Of a DNA stretch of 64,000 nt, positions 33,958 through 43,802 are shown piece by piece. How positions within the stretch are numbered: position 1 is the stretch's first letter; every line of letters starts with the position of its first letter. The stretch covers positions 186,001 through 250,000 of the forward strand of contig NZ_JAMYBK010000005.1 of the NCBI RefSeq assembly GCF_024127895.1, in the 5' to 3' direction. Origin of the DNA: Pseudomonas guariconensis. Its GTDB lineage: Bacteria > Pseudomonadota > Gammaproteobacteria > Pseudomonadales > Pseudomonadaceae. A program made the translations under genes and the position numbers. The notes below the pieces were generated by a model, which was not told where the DNA came from, made no database searches, and saw only the letters and a list, made by a program, of their open reading frames with translations.

Positions 33958-34347
33958 TCAAGCCAGGGGAGAGGCGCGGGGATTGAGCGCGGGCCATTGC
34001 TGGCGCGGTGTGGGCTGGTAGGCGGCGAGTTGGGGGGCATGGCCCAAGAACTGCGCCGCAGGGCTGCGCAACTGCGGGGCATGGCCCGGCAGGGCCAGCA
34101 GCGGCGCGGTGCCGGAGCAGCACCAGCAGTGCTGCATGGCCGAATGATCGTCGCCTTGCTGGCCAAGGTCGATCTTGGCCAGGGCCTGTACATCGACCTT
34201 GGCCTTGCCGGCGACGCTGGAACAGAAGGCACCCCACAGCAACTGCTCGGCCGGCCCCTTGGGCGCGGCCGAGGACAGCGGCATGGCCAGCAGGTTGAAC
34301 AGCACTGCCAAGCAGGCTATCCAGGCGATGTGCCGACGTGAGGTCAT
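33958..34347 (-). CDS. DUF2946 family protein, first gene of the copper operon
   Basis: A 129-residue exported or membrane-anchored protein: N-terminal hydrophobic segment (IAWIACLAVLFNLLAM), then GAFCSSVAG and the ligand-rich HSAMQHCWCCSG. Paralogous in layout to the DUF2946 protein two genes downstream but with Cys rather than His/Met clusters. It opens the five-gene operon DUF2946-PCuAC-DUF2946-oprC-PepSY. The 350 bases upstream hold the operon promoter (not identified) and a REP pair. Confidence 0.78.
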   Translation of the reverse strand: MTSRRHIAWIACLAVLFNLLAMPLSSAAPKGPAEQLLWGAFCSSVAGKAKVDVQALAKIDLGQQGDDHSAMQHCWCCSGTAPLLALPGHAPQLRSPAAQFLGHAPQLAAYQPTPRQQWPALNPRASPLA

Positions 34348-34517
34348 GGAGAGATCCGGTCAGGAATCAGGTGGTCATTGTAAGGCCGAGTATAGGAAAA
34401 AATGCCGGGGTGCGGTGAAGTGCCGCAGGCTGGGGCGGCCCTTCGGTATAAGGCCGGGGTGTTGTGCACAGCGCGGTCGATTGGGCTTACCCCCATGATG
34501 GTCAGTTCACTGCCATT

Positions 34518-34648
34518 TTGGGGCCGCTTCGCGCCCCATCGCCGGCAAGCCGGCTCCCACAGGGCCGGTGGTGCTCACGAATCATGTGCCTTGCAGAGGA
34601 CTCTGGTGGGAGCCGGCTTGCCGGCGATGGGCTGCAAAGCAGCCCCAA
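34518..34648. repeat. Extended REP pair upstream of the copper operon
   Basis: CATCGCCGGCAAGCCGGCTCCCACAG and an inverted copy (GGGAGCCGGCTTGCCGGCGATG) are enclosed by TTGGGGCCGC and GCAGCCCCAA arms. It is a CGCCGG variant of the main REP type. It lies between the copper operon start and the qmcA stop. Confidence 0.8.
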
Positions 34649-34697
34649 TGCCGCACCGGTGTCTGGCAAGGGCTTGCCCGCGAAGAACGTTGCTCGA

Positions 34698-35555
34698 TCA
34701 GACCGCCTTGTTGCGCCCCAGCAGCCCGCGCACGGTCTCCTGCAGGTCGGCGGGCAGCACCACGACCTTGGCATTGTCGCTGCCCGCCAGGTTCTCCATG
34801 GCGCCGATGTAGCGCTCGCCCAGCAGGTACATGGCCGGCACGGTCTCGCTGCCGACCGCTTCCTTGACCAGCGAGATGGCCCGGGCCGAGGCCTCGGCCA
34901 GGTTGATCTGCGCCTCGGCGTCCAGCTTGGCCGCCTGCAGGCGCGCCTCGGCCTCGAGGATCGCGGCCTGCTTGGCGCCTTCGGCGCGGGTCACGTCGGC
35001 CTTGCGCTCACGCTCGGCCGCCGCCTGGCGCTCCATGGCGACCTGCATGTTCTCCGACGGCTTGATGTCCTGGATCTCCACGGAGCGCACGGTCACGCCC
35101 CAGTCCTCGGTCTGCTCGGACATGGCTTCGCGCAGGCGCGCCTTGATCTGCTCGCGGCTGGACAGCGCTTCGTCCAGGTCCATGGCGCCGACGATGGCTC
35201 GCAGCGAGGTCATGGTCAGGCTGGTGACGGCGAAGGAGAAGTTCTGCACGCCATAGGAGGCCTTCTGCGGGTCCACCACCTTGGCGAAGCACAGGGCGTT
35301 GGCGACGATCACCGCGTTGTCGCGGGTGATGATCTCCTGCTCCTGCACGTCGAGGATGATGTCCTTGGTCGGCAGGCGGTAGGCGACCACGTCCATGTAG
35401 GGGATGACGATGTTCAGGCCGGGCTTGAGCGTGTTGTGGTAGCGGCCCAGGCGCTCGACGATCCATTCCTCGCCCTGGGGCACGATACGTACCCCCTTGA
35501 ACACGGTGACGAGGACGAACAGGGCCAGGGCGGCGACGACGATGAGGCTGGTCAT
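34698..35555 (-). CDS. SPFH/band-7 protein QmcA (YbbK-type)
   Basis: A 285-residue stomatin-like protein. One N-terminal membrane helix (residues 3-20) is followed by a band-7 domain (VRIVPQGEEWIVERLGRYH) and a coiled-coil Ala/Glu-rich region (about 180-230). Such proteins scaffold inner-membrane microdomains and are regularly paired with NfeD proteins, as here: nfeD is 26 bases upstream in the same operon. Confidence 0.9.
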   Translation of the reverse strand: MTSLIVVAALALFVLVTVFKGVRIVPQGEEWIVERLGRYHNTLKPGLNIVIPYMDVVAYRLPTKDIILDVQEQEIITRDNAVIVANALCFAKVVDPQKASYGVQNFSFAVTSLTMTSLRAIVGAMDLDEALSSREQIKARLREAMSEQTEDWGVTVRSVEIQDIKPSENMQVAMERQAAAERERKADVTRAEGAKQAAILEAEARLQAAKLDAEAQINLAEASARAISLVKEAVGSETVPAMYLLGERYIGAMENLAGSDNAKVVVLPADLQETVRGLLGRNKAV

Positions 35556-35581
35556 GGGGTGAACTTCCTTTTAATGCGGGT

Positions 35582-36019
35582 TCAGGCCCGGGTGACCCGG
35601 GCGGTGTTGCCTTCGATGGCGGCCAGGCGCACGCGCTCGCCGGCGGGGATCTCGCTGTCGGCGATGCACACCCATTCCTCGTTGCCGAGCACAGGCTTCT
35701 GGAAACGCACGCGGCCTTTCTGAAACTCCGAGACGCCCAGGGTCAGCAGGCCGACCTCGCCGATCACGCTGTCGGCGGTCCAGCGCACGTCCGGCTTCTT
35801 GCGCCGGAACAGCTTGAACCACAAGGCGGTGGTGACGGAGGAGAGCAGCACCCAGAGCAACACCTGCATGTCCAGCTGCAGGCTGGGCGCGAGCAGGGCG
35901 ATCAACGCCACCAGCACGGCACCGATGCCGAACCAGAGGATGAAGAACGTCGGCAGGACCAGTTCCAGCAGGATCAACGCCACGCCGAAGACGAGCCAGA
36001 TCCACCATTGCATTTCCAT
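35582..36019 (-). CDS. NfeD family membrane protein
   Basis: A 145-residue protein with three to four hydrophobic segments (WWIWLVFGVALILLELVLP onward) and a C-terminal OB-fold domain (VCIADSEIPAGERVRLAAIEGN). It is of the short NfeD class (no protease domain) and partners the following SPFH protein. The start MEMQWWIW is preferred to an 18-residue longer reading; GGAAGG lies upstream. Confidence 0.88.
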   Translation of the reverse strand: MEMQWWIWLVFGVALILLELVLPTFFILWFGIGAVLVALIALLAPSLQLDMQVLLWVLLSSVTTALWFKLFRRKKPDVRWTADSVIGEVGLLTLGVSEFQKGRVRFQKPVLGNEEWVCIADSEIPAGERVRLAAIEGNTARVTRA

Positions 36020-36251
36020 ATGGGCAAGGCCTTCCAAGAGAGGGGGAAAGAGTTTAAGGCATGGGGGCGGCAAACGGCCATCCGATGCCGCCCGCTGTGC
36101 AGGGAAGGTTTTCCGTTTTCGCTGTCAGGGGATTCGCTGGAGCGGGTCAGTTGGCTGACGCCAGTCAGGCTCCCACGCGCAAGATGGCGAGCTTCCCTGG
36201 CAATGAACGTCCGTTCTATGCCGAGGTGCACATACATCAATGGAATCTATG

Positions 36252-36989
36252 TTACACCCGAGCGGATACGAAGCAGCCAATGGCCTCCCGCAACAGGCGA
36301 ACATCCGAGAACTCGCGATCCACGCCAGGCAGCACCGGCCGCTTCAGCACCAGTACCGGCACGCCCCGTTCCCGGGCCACCTCCAGCTTCGGTTCGGTGG
36401 CGGCGCTGCCGCTGTTCTTGCTCACCAGCACATCGATCCGCCGTCGTTCGAACAGCGCGCGCTCGTCCTCGAGGCGAAACGGTCCACGGGCGCCGATCAC
36501 CTCGCAGCGTGCGTTGCCCGGGCAGGCCTCCAGAGCACGCAGGGTCCAGAACTGCCGTGGCGGGATCTCGTCCAGGTGCTGCAGGGGTTCGCGGCCGAGC
36601 GTGAACAGCGGGCGCTGGAAGGGCGCGAGGGCTTCGATCAGCTCGGCCCAGCCCGCCACCTCGCGCCAGTCGTCACCGGGTTGCGCCTGCCAGGCCGGAC
36701 GGCGCAGGGCCCAGCAGGGGATGCCCACGGCTTGCGCGGCCTGCGCGGCATTGCGGCTGATCTGCGCGGCGTAGGGGTGGGTGGCGTCGAGCAACAGGTC
36801 GATGCCGCCCTGGCGCAGGTAGGTCGCCAGCCCTTCGGCGCCGCCATAGCCGCCGACCCGCACCTGGCAGGCCAGGTCCTGGGGGACGCGGCCGATGCCG
36901 GCCAGGCTGTAGACATGCTCAGGGCCCAACTGGCGAGCGATGGCCAGCGCCTCGCTGATGCCGCCCAACAGCAGGATGCGCCTGCTCAT
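36252..36989 (-). CDS. cobK: Precorrin-6A reductase
   Basis: A 245-residue enzyme ([20 protein letters not shown]) that reduces precorrin-6A with NADPH in cobalamin synthesis. Family segments are [17 protein letters not shown] and [21 protein letters not shown] 36989 overlaps the cbiD stop (ATGA), placing it third in the operon cobL-cbiD-cobK. A longer same-frame reading upstream is a shadow of cbiD. Confidence 0.93.
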   Translation of the reverse strand: MSRRILLLGGISEALAIARQLGPEHVYSLAGIGRVPQDLACQVRVGGYGGAEGLATYLRQGGIDLLLDATHPYAAQISRNAAQAAQAVGIPCWALRRPAWQAQPGDDWREVAGWAELIEALAPFQRPLFTLGREPLQHLDEIPPRQFWTLRALEACPGNARCEVIGARGPFRLEDERALFERRRIDVLVSKNSGSAATEPKLEVARERGVPVLVLKRPVLPGVDREFSDVRLLREAIGCFVSARV

Positions 36990-38080
36990 TGCACGCCCGC
37001 CTGGCCGACGATGCCGCCTTGGCGGTCGATGGCGAACACCTCGACCTGCACCTGGGCGGGCACCACGCTGCGGGCGAAGGCCAGAGCATGGGTGCACACC
37101 GCATCGCCCAGGGGCACGCCTGCCGCATGGGCCAGGGCCAGGGCCTGCTGGCTGGTGTTGGCGCCGACGATCGCCGCCTGCAGGGCCGCGTCGGCGCCGA
37201 TGTGTGCCGCCCAGCCGGCCAGTTGCGGCAGGTCGATGCTCGAACTGCGGCTGTGCAGGTCCATGTGCCCGGCGGCCAGCTTGCTGATCTTGCCGAAGCC
37301 GCCGCACAGGCTCAGGCGCGCCACTGGCACCTTGCGCAGGTGCTTGAGCACCGCGCCGACGAAGTCGCCCATCTCGATCAAGGCGATTTCCGGCAGGCCG
37401 TAGACCCGGCGCATGGTGTCCTCGCTGGCATTGCCGGTGCACGCGGCGATATGCGTGTAGCCATTGGTATGGGCGACATCGATGCCCTGCTGGATCGAGG
37501 CGATGTAGGCCGAGCAGGAGAACGGCCGGACGATGCCGCTGGTGCCCAGGATCGACAGCCCACCGAGGATGCCTAGGCGCGGGTTCATGGTCTTCAGGGC
37601 GAGCTGCTCGCCGTCGCGCACGTTGACCGTCACTTCGAAGCCGCCATCGTAGGCGCAGGCATCGGCCAGTTGTTGCAGGTGCTCGCTGATCATCCGCCGT
37701 GGTACCGGGTTGATGGCGGGCTCGCCCACCGGCAGGACCAAGCCTGGGCGCGTGACGGTGCCCACCCCCTTGCCGGCGACGAAGCGGATGCCGGGCTCGG
37801 CGAGCAGGCGCACCTGGCTGTAGAGCAGGGCGCCGTGGGTCACGTCCGGGTCGTCGCCGGCGTCTTTCAAGGTGCCGGCCTCGGCGCTTTCGCCCTCGCG
37901 GCGGCAGAACTCCAGGCGCATCTGCACCTGCCTGCCCTTGGGCAGGGTGATGCGCACGGCATCGTCGCACTGGCCGGTCAGCAGCAGGCGCGCCGCGGCC
38001 AGGCTGGTGGCGGTGGCGCAGCTGCCAGTGGTCAGGCCGCTGCGCAGGGGCGCGGGCCGTTCGCGGGTTTCTTCACGCAT
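36986..38080 (-). CDS. cbiD: Precorrin-5B C1-methyltransferase (CbiD type)
   Basis: A 364-residue protein with the CbiD signature [19 protein letters not shown] near the N-terminus and [16 protein letters not shown]. It methylates C1 of (cobalt-)precorrin-5B and takes the place of CobF, which is absent here. It overlaps cobL by eight bases and cobK by four. This mixed use of an anaerobic-type enzyme in an aerobic pathway is characteristic of Pseudomonas. Confidence 0.93.
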   Translation of the reverse strand: MREETRERPAPLRSGLTTGSCATATSLAAARLLLTGQCDDAVRITLPKGRQVQMRLEFCRREGESAEAGTLKDAGDDPDVTHGALLYSQVRLLAEPGIRFVAGKGVGTVTRPGLVLPVGEPAINPVPRRMISEHLQQLADACAYDGGFEVTVNVRDGEQLALKTMNPRLGILGGLSILGTSGIVRPFSCSAYIASIQQGIDVAHTNGYTHIAACTGNASEDTMRRVYGLPEIALIEMGDFVGAVLKHLRKVPVARLSLCGGFGKISKLAAGHMDLHSRSSSIDLPQLAGWAAHIGADAALQAAIVGANTSQQALALAHAAGVPLGDAVCTHALAFARSVVPAQVQVEVFAIDRQGGIVGQAGVQ

Positions 38081-39299
38081 CGGCGGGCTTCACCACCTCG
38101 AGCAGGGTGATCGGCAAGGCCTGGCGCCAGGTGTCGAAGGCACCCAGCGGCTGGGCCTGGGCCACATGGATACGGGTCAGCTCGCCGCCATGGGCCTGGC
38201 GAAAATGCGCCAGGGCCAGTTCGCTCTGCAGGGTCACGGCGTTGGCCACCAGCCGTCCGCCGGGGCGCAGCCGTTCCCAGCACAGGGGCAGCACGCCTTC
38301 ACGGGTGACTCCGCCGCCGATGAAGATCGCATCGGGCCGTTCCAGGCCGACCAGGGCTTCGGGCGCCTTGCCCCGGATCAGTTGCAGGCCGGGCACGCCG
38401 AGCTCATCGCGGTTGTACTCGATGAACGCCTGGCGGCCTTCGTCGGCCTCGATGGCCAGGGCTCGGCAACTGGGGTGGGCGCGCATCCACTCGATGCCGA
38501 TGGAGCCACAGCCTGCGCCCACGTCCCAGAGCAGTTCGCCTGGGGTGGGCGCCAGGCGGGCCAGGGTGATGGCGCGTACGTCGCGCTTGGTCAGTTGGCC
38601 ATCGTGGCGCAAGGCGCTGTCCGGTAGGCCGGCGGTGCAAGGCAGGCGAGGTGCGTCGGGTGCGGCGAGGCATTCGAGGGCCACCAGGTTGAGGGCGGCG
38701 ACGTGCGTATGCGGCCAGTCCTCGGCGGTACCGGACAGCTGACGCTCCTGTGGCCCGCCGAGGTGTTCCAGGACATGCATCCGGCTCGGCCCGAAACCGC
38801 GCTCGCGCAGCAACGCGGCGATCGCGGCCGGGCTGTCGCCGTCATTGCTCAGGACGAACAGGCGCACGCCGCTGTGGAGCTGGGCGTTGAGCGTGGCCAG
38901 GGGGCGGGCGACGATCGACAGCACCTGCACCTCCTGCAGGGGCCAGCCCAGGCGGGCGGCGGCCAGGGCGCAGGAGGACGGCATCGACAGCACCTGCATT
39001 TCCCCGGCGGGGAGCTGCCGCGCCAGGCTGGCGCCGACGCCATAGAACATCGGATCGCCGCTGGCCAGCACGCAGACCGGCTCGCCGCGCAGGGCCAGCA
39101 GCGGGGCCAGCGCGAAGGGGCTGGGCCAGTGGTTGCGTTCGCCGACCACGCAGCGCGGGAGCAGCGCCAACTGGCGCGGGCTGCCGAAGATCCGCGAGGC
39201 CGAGAGCAGGGCGCGGCGGGCCTGCTTGCCCAGGCCGCTGAAGCCGTCTTCGCCGATGCCTACTACTGTCAGCCAGGGGGTCATTGTTTGCTTGCTCAT
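38073..39299 (-). CDS. cobL: Precorrin-6Y C5,15-methyltransferase (decarboxylating), CbiE-CbiT fusion
   Basis: A 408-residue bifunctional enzyme. Residues about 1-205 are the CbiE tetrapyrrole methylase domain ([25 protein letters not shown]). Residues about 225-400 are the CbiT domain with SAM motif [14 protein letters not shown]. It methylates C5 and C15 and decarboxylates the C12 side chain. ATG 39299 is used; ATG 39284 (MTPWLTVV) is equally possible. It heads the leftward operon, divergent from cobG. Confidence 0.93.
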   Translation of the reverse strand: MSKQTMTPWLTVVGIGEDGFSGLGKQARRALLSASRIFGSPRQLALLPRCVVGERNHWPSPFALAPLLALRGEPVCVLASGDPMFYGVGASLARQLPAGEMQVLSMPSSCALAAARLGWPLQEVQVLSIVARPLATLNAQLHSGVRLFVLSNDGDSPAAIAALLRERGFGPSRMHVLEHLGGPQERQLSGTAEDWPHTHVAALNLVALECLAAPDAPRLPCTAGLPDSALRHDGQLTKRDVRAITLARLAPTPGELLWDVGAGCGSIGIEWMRAHPSCRALAIEADEGRQAFIEYNRDELGVPGLQLIRGKAPEALVGLERPDAIFIGGGVTREGVLPLCWERLRPGGRLVANAVTLQSELALAHFRQAHGGELTRIHVAQAQPLGAFDTWRQALPITLLEVVKPADA

Positions 39300-39432
39300 C
39301 CATCAATCGGGGGCGCGAAGCGGTCCCGGAATCATCACGCTCGACCGCCGGTTTTTCATGCCGTCGAGCAAAGCAGGCATAATACCGCGCCTTCTACACT
39401 CAAGCGCACTTTCACGATTGCCGGATGCCCCT

Positions 39433-40749
39433 TTGACGCAGGTCCTCGCCCCCGACGTTTCGCCCCGCCCCTCGGCCTGCCCGGGGTTGTGGCGCATCGT
39501 CACGGCCCGTGACGGCGGGATCTGTCGGATCAAGCTGCCCGGTGGCGTGCTGCTGGCCGACCAGGCCGACGCCGTGGCCGATGCCGCCGAGCGTTTCGCC
39601 GGCGGTGTGATCGAGGCGACCAACCGTGGCAACCTGCAGGTCCGTGGCATCGGCGCCGACCACCACGGCCTGCTCGACGCCTTGCTGGCCGCCGGCCTGG
39701 GCCCACGCGAGGCGGCTGGCGACGATGTGCGCAACCTGATGCTCAGCCCCCTGGCCGGCCTCGACCCCCTCATGCTGCTCGATGTTCGCCCGCTGGCGGC
39801 GCAGCTCCTGCGGATGCTGGAAACCACCCCGCGCCTGCACGAGCTGTCGGCCAAGTTCGCCGTGCAGCTCGATGGCGGCGAAGGCCTGGCGATGCTCGAA
39901 CACCCCCATGACCTATGGCTGTCGGCCGTGCGGCTGGAGCAGCGTACCTGGCTGGCCTTCGGCCTGGCGGGTTGCCCGGCGCAGCAGCGGGCATTGGGCG
40001 CCGTGCCGGTGGAGCAGGGCCTGGCCCTGGTTCGCGCGGTGCTGGAGCGCTTCCTCGACCTGGCGAGGCCGGAGCAGTCGCGGATGCGCCATCTGCTCGA
40101 TGCGTGCCCGGCCGACGCCTTCGTCGCGGGGCTGGGGCTGGCTATCCGGCGTGATGCGGCCGTGCTCGCTTGGCGGCGCCCGGCATCCCGGGCCAAATGG
40201 CTGGGTGTTTTGCCCCAGCGCCAGGGCCTTGCCCTGGGCGTCGCCCCGCCCTTGGGGCGACTGACCCCGGCCATGCTGCGCGGCGCTGCCCGGCTGGCGC
40301 GCGAGGCCGGCGATGGCAGCCTGCGCCTGAGCCCCTGGCAAAGCCTGCTGCTGCCCGGCTTCGACCCTGCGCGTGCCCACGAGGGCCTGGCCGAACTGGC
40401 GGCGCTGGGCCTGCTGTGCAGCGCCGGGCAACCGTTGACACGCCTGGTCGCCTGCACCGGCAGCCGTGGCTGCGCCAAGGCCCAGGCCGATACCAAGGCC
40501 GATGCCGTCGTGCTCGCCGGCCTGCTGCACCAGGGCGGCCCGGGCAGCGTGCACCTGTCTGGCTGCCCCCGTTCCTGCGCCGTGGCCCATGTCGCCCCGG
40601 CCACCCTGCTGGCCCGTGCACCGGGCCGTTACGACCTGTATTTGCGTGATGCGCGCCTGCCAGGATTCGGTGTGCTGCGCGCGACCGACCTCACCCCAGA
40701 AGAAGCAGGCGCCCTGCTCGACCTGCCCACGGAGCACCTTGATGATTGA
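39433..40749 (+). CDS. cobG: Precorrin-3B synthase
   Basis: A nitrite/sulfite-reductase-like iron-sulfur monooxygenase, about 438 residues from TTG 39433. Two ferredoxin-like half-domains are present (GGICRIKLPGG, ATNRGNLQVRG), and the [4Fe-4S] cysteines appear in CTGSRGCAKAQ and SGCPRSC. It makes precorrin-3B using O2. The start is uncertain: the TTG starts where family similarity begins and leaves room for a CATAAT -10 at 39378, while ATG 39358 would add 25 residues. It heads the rightward operon cobGHIJ. Confidence 0.9.
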   Translation: MTQVLAPDVSPRPSACPGLWRIVTARDGGICRIKLPGGVLLADQADAVADAAERFAGGVIEATNRGNLQVRGIGADHHGLLDALLAAGLGPREAAGDDVRNLMLSPLAGLDPLMLLDVRPLAAQLLRMLETTPRLHELSAKFAVQLDGGEGLAMLEHPHDLWLSAVRLEQRTWLAFGLAGCPAQQRALGAVPVEQGLALVRAVLERFLDLARPEQSRMRHLLDACPADAFVAGLGLAIRRDAAVLAWRRPASRAKWLGVLPQRQGLALGVAPPLGRLTPAMLRGAARLAREAGDGSLRLSPWQSLLLPGFDPARAHEGLAELAALGLLCSAGQPLTRLVACTGSRGCAKAQADTKADAVVLAGLLHQGGPGSVHLSGCPRSCAVAHVAPATLLARAPGRYDLYLRDARLPGFGVLRATDLTPEEAGALLDLPTEHLDD

Positions 40750-41368
40750 CTACATCCGCGATGGTCAGGAGATCTATCGCAATTCCTTCCGGATCATCCG
40801 CGAGCAAGCCCGTCTCGAGCGGATTCCCGCCGACCTGGAGAAGCTCGCCGTGCGGGTGATCCATGCCTGCGGCATGGTCGAGGCCATCGATGGCCTGCAA
40901 TTCTCCGAGGGCGCTGGCCGTGCCGGGCGCGAAGCCCTGGCCAAGGGCGCGCCGATCCTCTGCGACGCGCACATGGTCGCCGAAGGCATCACCCGCGCAC
41001 GCCTGCCGGCCCACAACGAGGTGATCTGCACCCTGCGCGACCCGAGCGTGCCGGACCTGGCCCGCGAGCTGGGCAACACCCGTTCGGCGGTGGCCCTGGA
41101 ACTGTGGCGCCCGCACCTGGAGGGCAGCGTGGTAGTGATCGGCAATGCCCCGACCGCGCTGTTCTACCTGCTGGAGATGCTCGACGCCGGCGCACCCAGG
41201 CCGGCACTGATCCTCGGCTTCCCGGTGGGCTTCGTCGGTGCGGCCGAATCCAAGGCCATGCTCGCTGCCGACAGCCGTGGCGTGCCGTTCGTGATCATGC
41301 AAGGCCGCCTGGGCGGCAGCGCCATGGCCGCCGCCGCCGTCAACGCCCTGGCCACGGAGGTGGAGTGA
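40742..41368 (+). CDS. cobH: Precorrin-8X methylmutase
   Basis: A 208-residue isomerase ([22 protein letters not shown]) that moves the C11 methyl to C12, giving hydrogenobyrinate. The conserved catalytic His lies in [22 protein letters not shown] is the C-terminal signature. GGAG precedes the ATG. It overlaps cobG by eight bases and cobI by one. Confidence 0.95.
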   Translation: MIDYIRDGQEIYRNSFRIIREQARLERIPADLEKLAVRVIHACGMVEAIDGLQFSEGAGRAGREALAKGAPILCDAHMVAEGITRARLPAHNEVICTLRDPSVPDLARELGNTRSAVALELWRPHLEGSVVVIGNAPTALFYLLEMLDAGAPRPALILGFPVGFVGAAESKAMLAADSRGVPFVIMQGRLGGSAMAAAAVNALATEVE

Positions 41369-42099
41369 TGCAGCCACGTGGACGTCTGCTCGGCCTGGGC
41401 GTCGGCCCCGGCGACCCGGAGTTGATCACGGTCAAGGCCCTGCGCCTGCTGCGCGAAGCGCCGGTGGTGGCCTACTTCGTGGCCAAGGGCAAGCGCGGCA
41501 ATGCCTTCGGCATCATCGAGGCGCACCTGCAACCGGCGCAAACCCTGCTGGCGTTGGTCTACCCGGTGACCACCGAGGTGCTGCCGGCACCGTTGTCCTA
41601 CGAGCAGGTGATCAGCGACTTCTACGACGAAGCCAGCCTGCAGGTGGCGGCGCACCTGGATGCTGGCCGCGACGTGGCGGTGATCTGCGAGGGCGACCCG
41701 TTCTTCTATGGCTCCTATATGTACCTGCACGACCGCCTTGCCCAGCGCTACCCGGCCGAGGTGGTGCCGGGCGTCTGCTCGATGCTCGGTGGCGCCTCGG
41801 TGCTGGGCGCGCCGCTGGTGTATCGCAACCAGAGCCTGTCGGTGTTGTCGGGCGTGCTGCCCCACGACGAGCTCAAGCGTCGCCTGGCCGATGCCGATGC
41901 GGCGGTGATCATGAAGCTGGGGCGCAACTTCCCCAAGGTGCGCCAGGTGCTGGGCGAGCTGGGGCTGGAGCGGCGTGCGCTGTACGTCGAGCGGGCGACC
42001 ATGGCCAACCAGAAGATCGTCCCGCTGGACGAGGTGGACCCGCAGTCGTCGCCGTACTTCTCGCTGATCGTCGTGCCGGGTGAAAAATGGCAGGGATGA
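41368..42099 (+). CDS. cobI: Precorrin-2 C20-methyltransferase
   Basis: A 243-residue SAM-dependent tetrapyrrole methylase. [20 protein letters not shown] at the N-terminus and [18 protein letters not shown] in the middle are the class signatures. ATG 41368 shares a base with the cobH stop (TGATG). The stop lies before the likely cobJ start by two bases. Confidence 0.95.
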   Translation: MQPRGRLLGLGVGPGDPELITVKALRLLREAPVVAYFVAKGKRGNAFGIIEAHLQPAQTLLALVYPVTTEVLPAPLSYEQVISDFYDEASLQVAAHLDAGRDVAVICEGDPFFYGSYMYLHDRLAQRYPAEVVPGVCSMLGGASVLGAPLVYRNQSLSVLSGVLPHDELKRRLADADAAVIMKLGRNFPKVRQVLGELGLERRALYVERATMANQKIVPLDEVDPQSSPYFSLIVVPGEKWQG

Positions 42100-42101
42100 A
42101 C

Positions 42102-43802
42102 ATGCACAAGGCACCCGCCATCGTCGTGCTCGGCCCCGGCAGCCTGGCCACGGCGCGGCGTATCCAGCAGTGTTATCCACGGGCGTCGATCCATGGCCTG
42201 CAGGGCCGTGTCGAGGGCGTCGACGTGCAGTACCTGCGCTTCGGCGACACCCTGCGCCAGCTCTACCAGCAGGACACCCCGATCATCGCCCTGTGCGCGG
42301 CGGGCATCGTCATCCGTAGCCTGGCCCCGATGCTGGACGCAAAGGGCGCCGAGCCGCCGGTGCTGGCGGTGGCCGAGGACGGCAGCGCCGTGGTGCCGCT
42401 GCTCGGTGGCCTGGGCGGGGTCAACGCCATGGCCCGGGTGCTCGGCGAGGCGCTGGGCGTGGCAGCGGCGATCACCACCAGTGGCGAGCTACGCTTCGGC
42501 ACGTGCCTGCTCGATCCGCCCGAGGGTTATGCCCTGGCGGATCTGGAGCAGGGCAAGCGTTTCGTCTGCGACCTGCTCGCGGGCGAGGCGGTACGTATCG
42601 AGGGCGATGCGCCCTGGCTCGAGCAGGCGCAGTTGCCGGCAAGCGACAGCGCCCAGCGCATCATTCATGTGGGCTGCGCCGCGCGCCCGGCCAGCCGTGA
42701 CGAACTGCTGATCCATTCGCGCTGTGTCGTGGTGGCTGTCGCTGCCGGTGTCGCTGACCTGACGCAGCGCGTGCGGGCCGCGCTGCAAGCGGCGGGCATC
42801 GCCGAACCTGCGTTGGCCTGCCTGTTGGCGAGCGAAGCCGACATGGCCGAGCCTGCCTTGCACGAGGCTGCGCAAGCGCTGGGCGTTGCCCTGCGTTTCG
42901 CCCCCGCTGCGGCGAGCCCGGCGCAGATGCTCGCCGAGGCGCTGCCCCAGGCACGCCTGGAGAGCGCCGGCGCTCTGGCCTTGGCCATCGCCGCTGCGCC
43001 GGTGGCGATCGAACGGATCGGCCGCCGGCGTGGTCGCCTGGCCGTGATCGGCCTGGGCCCAGGCGCCGCCGAGCTGATGGTGCCGGCGGTCAAGGCCGAA
43101 CTGGCCCGCGCCCAGGACGTGCTCGGCTACGAGACCTACGTGCGCATGGCCGGCCCGTTCCGCGACGACCAGGTGCTGCACTGCACCGACAACCGCGAGG
43201 AGATGCAGCGCGCTCGCCATGCGTTCGCGCTGGCGGCCCAGGGGCGCTCGGTGGTGGTGGTGTCATCGGGTGATCCAGGCGTGTTCGCCATGGCCGCCGC
43301 GGTGCTCGAGGCGCTGCACATGTCCACCGACCCAGCCTGGCACCGGGTCGAGCTGCAGGTCCTGCCGGGGGTATCCGCCTCCCTGGCCACGGCTGCCCAG
43401 GCTGGCGCACCGCTGGGCCACGATTTCTGCGTGATGTCGCTGTCGGACAACCTCAAGCCTTGGTCGATCATCGAGCAACGCCTGGACCTGGCGGCCCAGG
43501 CCGACCTGGTGCTGGCGTTCTACAACCCGATCTCCCGGGCCCGGCCGTGGCAGCTAGGGCAGGCGCTGGACATCGTGCGTCGGCACCGCGCTGCGCACAC
43601 GCCCGTGGTGCTCGGCCGCGACATCGGCCGGCCGGGGCAATCCCTGCGGGTCGTCACCCTGGGCGAGCTGGTGCCCGAGATGGTCGACATGCGCACCCTG
43701 GTGCTGGTCGGCTCGTCCACCACGTGCGTGTTCGAGACTGCCGGGGGCGGCCAGTGGGTGTACACGCCGCGCTGGTACCCTACGGCACCAGGTAACCCTT
43801 GA
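42102..43802 (+). CDS. cobJ: CbiG-CobJ fusion: precorrin-3B C17-methyltransferase
   Basis: A 566-residue two-part protein. Residues 1 to about 300 are CbiG-like (N-terminal domain with FGDTLRQLYQQDTPIIALCAAGIVIR split, and a C-terminal CobE-like domain). Residues about 311-566 are the methylase CobJ (RLAVIGLGPGAAELM, VVSSGDPGVFAMA, VLPGVSA). It contracts the ring while methylating C17. ATG 42102 has AGGGA five bases before it; ATGs at 42087 and 42096 lack this. Its last 23 bases overlap marC on the other strand. Confidence 0.92.
   Translation: MHKAPAIVVLGPGSLATARRIQQCYPRASIHGLQGRVEGVDVQYLRFGDTLRQLYQQDTPIIALCAAGIVIRSLAPMLDAKGAEPPVLAVAEDGSAVVPLLGGLGGVNAMARVLGEALGVAAAITTSGELRFGTCLLDPPEGYALADLEQGKRFVCDLLAGEAVRIEGDAPWLEQAQLPASDSAQRIIHVGCAARPASRDELLIHSRCVVVAVAAGVADLTQRVRAALQAAGIAEPALACLLASEADMAEPALHEAAQALGVALRFAPAAASPAQMLAEALPQARLESAGALALAIAAAPVAIERIGRRRGRLAVIGLGPGAAELMVPAVKAELARAQDVLGYETYVRMAGPFRDDQVLHCTDNREEMQRARHAFALAAQGRSVVVVSSGDPGVFAMAAAVLEALHMSTDPAWHRVELQVLPGVSASLATAAQAGAPLGHDFCVMSLSDNLKPWSIIEQRLDLAAQADLVLAFYNPISRARPWQLGQALDIVRRHRAAHTPVVLGRDIGRPGQSLRVVTLGELVPEMVDMRTLVLVGSSTTCVFETAGGGQWVYTPRWYPTAPGNP

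Noticed and set aside
39300..39432. Cobalamin riboswitch between the divergent cob operons
   Set aside because: The gap is too short and no B12-box-like conserved sequence is visible; nothing suitable was found upstream of oprC or cobK either.
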